DNA of 34,460 bases from a virus, in IMG/VR virus record IMGVR_UViG_3300031962_000015, positions 1 to 34,460 of that record, one strand, 5' to 3'. Position 1 is the first letter of the stretch. The number at the start of each line of letters is the position of its first letter. The notes under the pieces are model-generated. The model was given only the letters and a program-made list of their open reading frames with translations. It was not told the DNA's origin and made no database searches. Below are positions 29,183 through 34,460 of this stretch, piece after piece. The translations under genes were made by a program, and so were the position numbers.

Positions 29183-29219
29183 CGTGACATTACGTCACAG
29201 GTTGTGACGTAATGTCACG
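29183..29219. repeat. 37-bp perfect palindrome made of two smaller palindromes
   Basis: Arm 29183-29199 is the exact reverse complement of 29203-29219, around GGT. Each arm is itself a palindrome-like site, GTGAC-N5-GTCAC (29184-29198 and 29204-29218). There is no T run on either side, so it is not a classical terminator. It lies between two minus-strand genes. An operator for a dimeric regulator, a replication or packaging signal, or an mRNA stabiliser are possible. Confidence 0.9.
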
Positions 29220-29238
29220 AGTTGGATGATGCATTTTT

Positions 29239-29544
29239 CTATTTACGTCTTGCGACTAACTGATCGATTATTTTTATTCTCTGATTTAGTGATTCTTTTA
29301 GATAATCTATAGTAACCGAGTGATCTTTATCAGAAAGCTTATCGAAAGTATCGAGGAGATATCCTTCATAGAGTAAGGCAGTTCTTTTATGGTCTTCTTT
29401 ATCTTTTACCATTGAATCTATTAGATTTGTTTCTGCTAGAACAAGTTCATCACATAATACATCTATAAGTTCTTTTATGTAATTCTCAGTTCCATAGCGA
29501 TCGGTATCTTTTATGAAAGATCCTTCTTCACTGTAGTACAACAT
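29239..29544 (-). CDS. Small acidic helical protein, first of the minus-strand unit
   Basis: The product is 101 residues (MLYYSEEGSFIKDTDRYGTE) after AAGGAAATAAT. It shares layout with the gene at 28440: IKELIDVL, then AETNLID, a charged helix with YEGYLLDTFDKLSD, and a final YLKESLNQRIKIIDQ. It is not recognised. A minus-strand promoter with TTGTCG and TACACT lies just upstream, so it is the first gene of the unit 29544-28440. Confidence 0.65.
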   Translation of the reverse strand: MLYYSEEGSFIKDTDRYGTENYIKELIDVLCDELVLAETNLIDSMVKDKEDHKRTALLYEGYLLDTFDKLSDKDHSVTIDYLKESLNQRIKIIDQLVARRK

Positions 29545-29572
29545 ATTATTTCCTTAGTTAAATAATACAACT

Positions 29573-29601
29573 AGTGTAGCATATTATTGAACTGTCGACA
29601 A
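29573..29601 (-). promoter_or_regulatory. Leftward promoter
   Basis: On the minus strand TTGTCG (29601-29596) and TACACT (29578-29573) are 17 bases apart. A TG-C precedes the -10, giving an extended form. It lies 29 bases before the gene at 29544. Confidence 0.65.
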
Positions 29602-29637
29602 ATTGGAGACGGTTGAAATACTAAGTGCGCACCAGAC

Positions 29638-29666
29638 TTTACAAATAGTCGCACTAAATGTATAAC
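29638..29666 (+). promoter_or_regulatory. Rightward promoter
   Basis: TTTACA (29638-29643) and TATAAC (29661-29666) are 17 bases apart. Together with the leftward promoter it makes a divergent control region of 237 bp without genes. Confidence 0.65.
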
Positions 29667-29681
29667 TCACTTTACATTTAG
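29654..29681. promoter_or_regulatory. Inverted repeat overlapping the rightward -10, candidate operator
   Basis: CTAAATGT (29654-29661) and ACATTTAG (29674-29681) form a perfect 8-bp inverted repeat with a 12-base spacer that covers the -10. This position suits a repressor. Confidence 0.5.
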
Positions 29682-29781
29682 TTTCTTTACAAAGAAGATT
29701 AATTGAGTAGTTATTTCTTGCTTTTCATGCTAAAGTAGAAACCTTAACTTTAAATTAATTATTATTAACTAAGGAATAATA

Positions 29782-29907
29782 ATGCCTAGACTTCCAGAAG
29801 AATTATATAATTCGGCTGTGCCTTCTGAACATCTCTATACTACTATGTTGTTTTTGTTCTTTACAATGCTTTGTATAGGACTATATATTCTATGGAAAAG
29901 TATTTAA
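29782..29907 (+). CDS. 41-residue single-span membrane protein
   Basis: ATG at 29782 follows CTAAGGAATAATA. The product begins MPRLPEELYNSAVPSEHLYT, has a hydrophobic span at residues 21-38 (MLFLFFTMLCIGLYILW) and ends KSI. The ribosome site context is almost identical to that of the divergent gene at 29544. The strong rightward promoter upstream indicates it is expressed. The design (soluble N-terminus, one span, short basic C-terminus) could suit a small lysis or exclusion protein; no family is known to me. Confidence 0.6.
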   Translation: MPRLPEELYNSAVPSEHLYTTMLFLFFTMLCIGLYILWKSI

Positions 29908-29921
29908 GTAGAGGAGCAGCA

Positions 29922-30122
29922 ATGTTAGAGAACGCTATCTGCCACATTTGTAAGGTGCCAGTAGAACAGATCGTTTATGGTGTGAATAATCAGCCACTCA
30001 TATACTTTTGTAAGAATAGAAGGGGCCTATGGTCATGGCATACACATACGAAGAAAAGTAGGCTTAAAAGTACATCTTTACCTTTATGTATGGATCAACA
30101 AATTCGCTCCTCCCAGCCTTAA
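29922..30122 (+). CDS. Small CxxC protein, zinc-binding-like
   Basis: The frame opens at 29871, but AGAGGAG at 29909-29915 fits ATG 29922, giving 66 residues (MLENAICHICKVPVEQIVYG). CHIC at residues 7-10, a Cys at 29 and HTH near 39-41 could make one zinc site. The last 20 residues are encoded in sequence that also codes for the minus-strand gene (30064-30312), so this end may be poorly constrained. The function is unknown. Confidence 0.5.
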   Translation: MLENAICHICKVPVEQIVYGVNNQPLIYFCKNRRGLWSWHTHTKKSRLKSTSLPLCMDQQIRSSQP

Positions 30123-30312
30123 AGTCTGATAAGAAGTTGAACAATACATTGAGATCGTGATACTGGACTATCCTCTTTGGGTATCCCCTGAAGAAGTCCT
30201 GCATATCAACGAGAATACCGGGAAATTTTTTCATGTATTCTCTATAGATCTCGGAGTTGGTTTCACCTTTAGGCTCGTAAGCGATTATCTTTTGTATTTT
30301 TATGTAGTGCAT
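30064..30312 (-). CDS. Small hypothetical protein on the minus strand
   Basis: The product is 82 residues (MHYIKIQKIIAYEPKGETNS) after AGGGGGA on the minus strand. It is rich in Tyr, Phe, Lys and Asp with no recognised domain. It lies divergently next to the large terminase gene, 30 bases away, and overlaps the 3' end of the plus-strand zinc-like gene by 59 bases. Its own promoter must lie in the short gap with the terminase. Confidence 0.6.
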   Translation of the reverse strand: MHYIKIQKIIAYEPKGETNSEIYREYMKKFPGILVDMQDFFRGYPKRIVQYHDLNVLFNFLSDFKAGRSEFVDPYIKVKMYF

Positions 30313-30342
30313 TAGAATCCCCCTGCTTTTAAAAAGGACAAC

Positions 30343-31692
30343 ATGCGATTAGAAACTAAGATTAAGCTCAATAGATACCAGCCCCGACCATACCAAATTC
30401 CTATCATTGACGCTATCGAGAACAAGGGTTACAAGAGGGTGCTTGCTATTATGCCCCGCCGTAGTGGAAAAGATGTCACAGGATGGAACTTAATGATCCG
30501 TGCAGCTCTCAGTAAGGTAGGGGTATATTTCTATTGCGCTCCGACCTATTCTCAGGGTCGTAAGATTATATGGGATAGTATCACCAATGAGGGAGTAAAG
30601 TTCCTGGATTATATACCGCCTGAGCTCATTGATCGTAAGAATGACCAGCAGATGAAGATACACTTTAAGAATGGATCGCTGATACAAGTAATAGGATCTG
30701 ATTCTTATGATACTTCACTTGTTGGATCCAATCCCAGGGCTATTATATTTACTGAGTGGGCGCTATCAGATCCAAGGGCGTATCAGTTCTCTCGGCCTAT
30801 TCTCACTGCCAATGAAGGATGGGCCTTATTTATAGGTACGCCCCGTGGCAAAAATCATATGTGGGAGACCTATCAGATAGCCAAGAACTCCAATGACTGG
30901 TTTGCCTACAAGGTCACCATTGACGATACGATGCATATTCCCTTTTCTGAGATTGAGCGAGAGAGACGTTCTGGAGAGATGTCAGAGGATCTTATACAGC
31001 AGGAGTACTACACATCATTTGATATGGGTGTTGAAGGATCTTATTACGCTAAGTACCTGGATAAGATGCGTAACTCTGGCCAGATAGGTATAGTTCCATG
31101 GGAGCCATCGTTTCCCGTTCATACCGCATGGGATATAGGAGTGAGAGACTCAACAACGATAATTTTCTACCAAACTATTGGTCAGGTAGTACGGATAATA
31201 AATTGTTATGACAACTCTAAGGAAGGTCTTGAGCATTATATCAATCATTTGCAGTCGCTTCCCTATACTTATGGAAAGCATTTTGCACCTCACGATATTG
31301 CAGTGAAAGAATGGGGATCTGGTATGACCCGTATTGAGAAGGCTAAGCATCTTGGTATTAAGTTCTTAACGGTAAGTAACTTATCTATTATGGATGGTAT
31401 TGAATCGGTAAGAAGCTCATTTGCCAAGATGTGGATAGATCAGGCTGCTTGTGCTCCATTGATTAAAGCACTAGAGAACTATCGTCAGGAATATGACGCT
31501 ATTCGTAAGGTGTACAAGGCGCATCCTCTTCATGATAATAACTCTCACTTTGCTGATGGTATGAGATATCTCTGTTTATCGCTACCAAAAACGAAAGACG
31601 GTCTAAGTGCTGAAGATTTAAGTAAGCGCTTCCAGGAAGCTGTGAATGGTCCTGATAAATTACCCTGGATGTTTAGAGATCCAAGACAATAA
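30343..31692 (+). CDS. terL: Terminase large subunit
   Basis: The product is 449 residues after AAAAAGGAC. It cuts and pumps DNA into the prohead. The Walker A motif is MPRRSGKD at residues 37-44. Walker B is IIFTEWA at 134-140, where the Glu is the catalytic residue and Thr replaces the usual Asp. The coupling motif FIGTPRG follows at 163-169. The nuclease domain shows TAWDIGVRD (Asp263 and Asp269), HDIAVKEW (Asp318) and HFADGMRYL (Asp404), the expected acidic cluster of an RNase H-like fold. Length and order fit podoviruses. It ends at a strong terminator. The small subunit lies 1.9 kb upstream. Confidence 0.93.
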   Translation: MRLETKIKLNRYQPRPYQIPIIDAIENKGYKRVLAIMPRRSGKDVTGWNLMIRAALSKVGVYFYCAPTYSQGRKIIWDSITNEGVKFLDYIPPELIDRKNDQQMKIHFKNGSLIQVIGSDSYDTSLVGSNPRAIIFTEWALSDPRAYQFSRPILTANEGWALFIGTPRGKNHMWETYQIAKNSNDWFAYKVTIDDTMHIPFSEIERERRSGEMSEDLIQQEYYTSFDMGVEGSYYAKYLDKMRNSGQIGIVPWEPSFPVHTAWDIGVRDSTTIIFYQTIGQVVRIINCYDNSKEGLEHYINHLQSLPYTYGKHFAPHDIAVKEWGSGMTRIEKAKHLGIKFLTVSNLSIMDGIESVRSSFAKMWIDQAACAPLIKALENYRQEYDAIRKVYKAHPLHDNNSHFADGMRYLCLSLPKTKDGLSAEDLSKRFQEAVNGPDKLPWMFRDPRQ

Positions 31693-31738
31693 AAAAACAG
31701 AACTACTGAGAAGGTTAATAATTAGTAGTCCTGTTTTT
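31693..31738 (+). terminator. Terminator after the large terminase
   Basis: AAAAACAG (31693-31700) pairs with CTGTTTTT (31731-31738). Past one mismatch, ACTACT (31702-31707) pairs with AGTAGT (31724-31729). The 3' arm itself ends in five T. It starts directly after the stop codon. Confidence 0.8.
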
Positions 31739-31740
31739 AC

Positions 31741-31760
31741 AATTGTGATTGGAAACAATT
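31741..31760. repeat. Inverted repeat upstream of the portal promoter
   Basis: AATTGT (31741-31746) and ACAATT (31755-31760) are complementary with an eight-base spacer, 38 bases before the -35. It may be a regulator site. Confidence 0.4.
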
Positions 31761-31797
31761 GGATTGCTATATTAATATTGTTTACTTCTTTTGGCAA

Positions 31798-31826
31798 TTT
31801 AAAGCTGACTGATTACTTGCTATAAT
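31798..31826 (+). promoter_or_regulatory. Promoter of the portal/head operon
   Basis: TTTAAA (31798-31803) is followed after 17 bases by a perfect TATAAT (31821-31826) preceded by TG-C, an extended -10. It is the clearest promoter for the late head genes (portal to scaffold). Confidence 0.8.
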
Positions 31827-31854
31827 ACTAGACTCTTTTTACTCTGGGAGCATC

Positions 31855-31872
31855 ATGCGCATGTTTACTTAG
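31855..31872 (+). other. Five-codon leader frame before the portal
   Basis: ATG at 31855 with GGGAG a few bases upstream reads MRMFT and a stop, 16 bases before the portal start. It lies in the portal mRNA leader and could tune translation. It may also be chance. Confidence 0.25.
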
Positions 31873-31888
31873 AAAAGAGGGTTTACCT

Positions 31889-33877
31889 ATGGCACTATTT
31901 CCTAATCTTGGTCCTATATATATAAACGAAGATGATCGTAATATGCAGGATCAAATCGAACGTTTTTATAATGATAGTATCACGGTAAACCAAACTTTTT
32001 GGTACGAAGCTGATACTGATACTCGCTTTGAAGCTGGTGATCAAACTATCTGGTCTGAGATCTATGGAAACTTACCATCGTTTAGAAAGAGGCAGTTCTC
32101 ATTCAATAGGATTCGCCCCGTTAAGAATATGATTAGCGGTTTCCAACGACGTAATCGTAAGTCTATTGTTGCAGTTCCTATGGAGAACGGTGACTCTGAG
32201 ACGGCGGATCAATATTCTAAGATACTTATGTGGACTGCGCAGCAAGAAGGTATCCTCGAAACTATCTCGGATTCATTTGATGGTGCCCTTGTTACCGGTC
32301 TTAATATGCTCCAAGTCTGGCTAGACTTCAGAAGCGATCCTATATCAGGTAATATTAAGGTTGATAACTGCTCGTATAATAGCTTTATTATGGATCCTTA
32401 TTTTAGGAAACAGGATCTATCGGATTGTAACGGTATATTAAAGCGATCATGGTTTACAAAGAGTGAATGCATATCTCTTCTACCTGAGAATAAAGATGAG
32501 ATAGAAAATATCCCTCTTCAAGGTACGAACACTGATGGTAAATTTGCCTATATGCCTGAGTCATTTGATTATACTAATCAAAAGTTGCTTACCTATGACG
32601 AGTATTATTATCGTTCCTATCGTAAACAAAAGGTCCTCATTGATACACAGACTGGTGAATCAATGGAATGGATTTATGACGATCCAGATCGATTGGCTCA
32701 ATTTTTGCAGCTTTATCCTCAAGTTATTGAGATGGAACAAAAGATACCAACTGTTCGGCTTGCCATCTTGGTTCATGGTAAAGTCATGTATGATGGACCT
32801 AATCCGCTCGGCATAGATAAGTATCCATTTGTGCCAGTATTTGGGTACTTCAATCCACAGATTCCTTACTTTCAGTATCGTATTCAGGGTGTAGTTCGTG
32901 GTCTTCGTGATGCTCAGTTCCTTTATAATCGCCGTAAGATCACTGAATTAGATATTATGGAGTCTCAGGTCAACTCAGGATTTATCTATAAGGAGAATGC
33001 CCTTGTTGATCCGCGTGATATATTCCTTGTAGGCCAAGGTAAAGGTATAGCACTTAAAGAAGAGGCTCAGATAACTGACGTTATTAAAATACCAGCTGCT
33101 GATATTCCACAATCCATGATTCAACTTTCAGAGATACTATCTAAAGAGATATCTCTCATCTCTGGTGTGAATGAGGAATTGATGGGATCTGCTGTTGATG
33201 AGAAAGCGGGAATACTCTCAATGCTTCGCCAAGGTGCTGGTCTTACTACCCTTCAAGGTCTCTTTGATGGACTTGATCGTTCACAAAAGTTACTTGGTTC
33301 CTTGATGTTAGACATTATTCAGGCTAACTTTACTCCAGGAAAAGTGAAGAAAATCATACAAGCAGAGCCGATGCCACAATTTTATAATAAGGCGTTTGGA
33401 AAATATGATGTTGTCATTGAAGATGGTCTTAATACTGCTACACAGCGTCAAATGCAGTTCGCCCAACTCCTTCAGTTGCGAGAAGCTGGGGTCGCAATAC
33501 CGGATGGTATGTTACTCGATGCTTCAACGCTACAAAATAAAAAGCAGCTCGTTGAAGCTGTCAATCAAGCCGGACAAGCACAACAGCAACAACAGCAAGC
33601 TCAAGCTCAGTCTGACATGCAAAATCAGCAAGCAGTGATTAATAGCCTTAATGCTAAAGCTAAATCGGATGAAGGACTTGCAGTAGAACGCATTAGTCGT
33701 GTGGAAGAAAACCAATCTCTAGCTGAAGAACGTCATGCCCAAGCTGAAAAAGATAAGATGTCTGGCCTTCTTGATATGGTGAAAGCATTAAAAGAAATAG
33801 AGCAGATCGATCTATCTCATTTAGAAAGGTTGGTAGCTCTATCGAAAGCGTTGAGCAATGAAATGCCTAAAGTGTAA
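31889..33877 (+). CDS. Portal protein, P22 gp1-like
   Basis: The product is 662 residues after AAAAGAGGG. It forms the dodecameric ring through which DNA enters. Residues 55-110 (YGNLPSFRKRQFSFNRIRPV, then KNMISGFQRRNRKSI) and the segment WFTKSECISLLPE are typical of the P22-type portal family. So are DPYFRKQDLSD, the YPFVPVFGYF region, GVVRGLRDAQFLYNRRK (about 335-352) and ISLISGVNEELMG (about 422-434). The C-terminal 120 residues are Gln-rich and coiled-coil (QAGQAQQQQQQAQAQSDM), like the barrel-forming tail of P22 portal. Length agrees (P22: 725). It is the first gene of the head operon. Confidence 0.9.
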   Translation: MALFPNLGPIYINEDDRNMQDQIERFYNDSITVNQTFWYEADTDTRFEAGDQTIWSEIYGNLPSFRKRQFSFNRIRPVKNMISGFQRRNRKSIVAVPMENGDSETADQYSKILMWTAQQEGILETISDSFDGALVTGLNMLQVWLDFRSDPISGNIKVDNCSYNSFIMDPYFRKQDLSDCNGILKRSWFTKSECISLLPENKDEIENIPLQGTNTDGKFAYMPESFDYTNQKLLTYDEYYYRSYRKQKVLIDTQTGESMEWIYDDPDRLAQFLQLYPQVIEMEQKIPTVRLAILVHGKVMYDGPNPLGIDKYPFVPVFGYFNPQIPYFQYRIQGVVRGLRDAQFLYNRRKITELDIMESQVNSGFIYKENALVDPRDIFLVGQGKGIALKEEAQITDVIKIPAADIPQSMIQLSEILSKEISLISGVNEELMGSAVDEKAGILSMLRQGAGLTTLQGLFDGLDRSQKLLGSLMLDIIQANFTPGKVKKIIQAEPMPQFYNKAFGKYDVVIEDGLNTATQRQMQFAQLLQLREAGVAIPDGMLLDASTLQNKKQLVEAVNQAGQAQQQQQQAQAQSDMQNQQAVINSLNAKAKSDEGLAVERISRVEENQSLAEERHAQAEKDKMSGLLDMVKALKEIEQIDLSHLERLVALSKALSNEMPKV

Positions 33878-34280
33878 TAAGATGCCAATAATAAATTCTA
33901 AGCACCCACTTTATAAAAAGTGGCACATACTACGTGCTTCTAAAAGAAATAAGAAATCAATCTTATGTGATGTATGGCGATACGATTGTAAGTCATTCTT
34001 TGATTGGTCGTTCGCTCATGAGTGGAGAAAAGGAGCTCGTCTCATTAAAAAAGATGAGGAGAAGGAGCATTCTCCAAGTAATAGTTATTGGATTCCTTCC
34101 CTTAAAGAGGTTCTTAATAACCAAACAAGCACGTTAAATAGGGATATATCTACTTGTGAGAGAAACAAAATAATAAAAGAGTTGCATCAGTATATACCTC
34201 CGGTTATGATTGCGGTGAAGCGTGCTATTCCTTTAAGGGCTATTAAAGAAATCGATAATAAGCGTAAAAGGATCGCATAA
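33858..34280 (+). CDS. Hypothetical protein with AP2/HNH-like pattern
   Basis: The product is up to 140 residues and overlaps the portal end by 20 bases. An alternative start is ATG 33882 (132 residues). Neither has a strong ribosome site, so translation may be coupled. MKCLKCNK gives a CxxC if the first start is used. HPLYKKWHILRAS, then DVWRYDCKSFFDWSFA, then KKDEEKEHSPSNSYWI follow the outline of AP2/HNH-type phage proteins (HPLY-W, W-F--F, SP-N--W), which bind or cut DNA. The canonical HNH catalytic residues are not clear. It could be a degenerate homing-endonuclease-derived gene or a small head-associated DNA-binding protein. Confidence 0.6.
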   Translation: MKCLKCNKMPIINSKHPLYKKWHILRASKRNKKSILCDVWRYDCKSFFDWSFAHEWRKGARLIKKDEEKEHSPSNSYWIPSLKEVLNNQTSTLNRDISTCERNKIIKELHQYIPPVMIAVKRAIPLRAIKEIDNKRKRIA

Positions 34281-34333
34281 GGTAGTTAGGGGTTTAACCT
34301 TGAATCTCTCATGGTGAGGGAAACATTTTCTAC

Positions 34334-34460
34334 AAAAAGGGTCCACAATGACAAAACATATGAAAAAACATGCTAAACATCATGGCATGAAACATTCAAT
34401 TAAGCCTCACAAAAGTGCTTATGGCCATAACATGGACGGTATGCAGCATGATAGCGAACA
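34334..34460. repeat. Right copy of 127-bp direct end repeat
   Basis: Exact copy of positions 1-127. It includes a second, truncated copy of the first gene (ATG at 34348), which is not an additional gene. Joining the ends at this overlap gives a 34,333-bp circle in which portal, small basic genes, scaffold and capsid become one continuous head module, as expected in tailed phages. Confidence 0.95.

Noticed and set aside
29871-29921. N-terminal extension of the zinc-like protein
   Set aside because: It lies largely inside the 41-residue membrane gene and the ribosome site favours ATG 29922.
1-34460. tRNA genes, insertion sequences and diversity-generating retroelements
   Set aside because: No cloverleaf, transposase or reverse-transcriptase motif was found by reading both strands. 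Fibre variation here is by repeats and paralogues, not by a template repeat.

Overview
The window is essentially one complete genome of a small, AT-rich, short-tailed (podovirus-like) tailed phage. Its last 127 bases (34334-34460) repeat its first 127 exactly. The unique sequence is therefore 34,333 bp of a circular or circularly permuted molecule, cut arbitrarily between the portal and scaffold genes. Support for a tailed phage: a large terminase with ATPase and nuclease motifs, a P22 gp1-like portal, a coiled-coil scaffold, an N4-gp56-type major capsid protein, and a large tail-hub protein resembling the P22 tail-stabilisation family. There is no tape measure, tail tube or sheath. The host cannot be read directly. 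The secreted protein at 11759-12325 and the low-complexity fibre repeats remind me of proteins seen in Candidatus Dependentiae and other uncultured aquatic or intracellular lineages, but that is a weak inference from memory.

Layout (circular). The head module runs from the small terminase (27926) and large terminase (30343) to the portal (31889), then across the window ends through four small basic genes to the scaffold (1470) and major capsid gene (2507). Structural and connector genes follow (3467-8476), then one virion-type gene on the opposite strand (8477-9016) and two Gln-rich, probably DNA-ejection, proteins (9097-11186). A minus-strand accessory cassette (11199-12793) holds two small membrane proteins, a secreted glycine-zipper protein and an Arc-like ribbon-helix-helix regulator. 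A large adhesion module (12940-23735) holds four long repeat-rich fibres, three tandem C1q-like paralogues, two paralogous small virion-type proteins and several small proteins, two of them membrane-anchored. A minus-strand recombination operon (23807-25695) encodes two ERF-family single-strand annealing proteins. A plus-strand early-type block (25959-27838) and a minus-strand block of small acidic proteins (28440-29544) flank the small terminase.

Regulation is unusually visible. A pair of near-duplicate intrinsic terminators separates scaffold from capsid. They are followed by a promoter -10 and about 130 nt of leader holding five small hairpins in series, which opens the capsid transcript. 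There are recognisable sigma70-type promoters before the Arc-like gene, before the portal, before one fibre group, and facing both ways at 29573-29666. A 37-bp perfect palindrome built of two smaller palindromes lies at 29183-29219. A 20-bp hairpin followed by a terminator-like stem lies at 25806-25883.

I see no endolysin, DNA polymerase, helicase, integrase, tRNA or CRISPR array. Replication and lysis must rely on the host or on proteins I cannot recognise.
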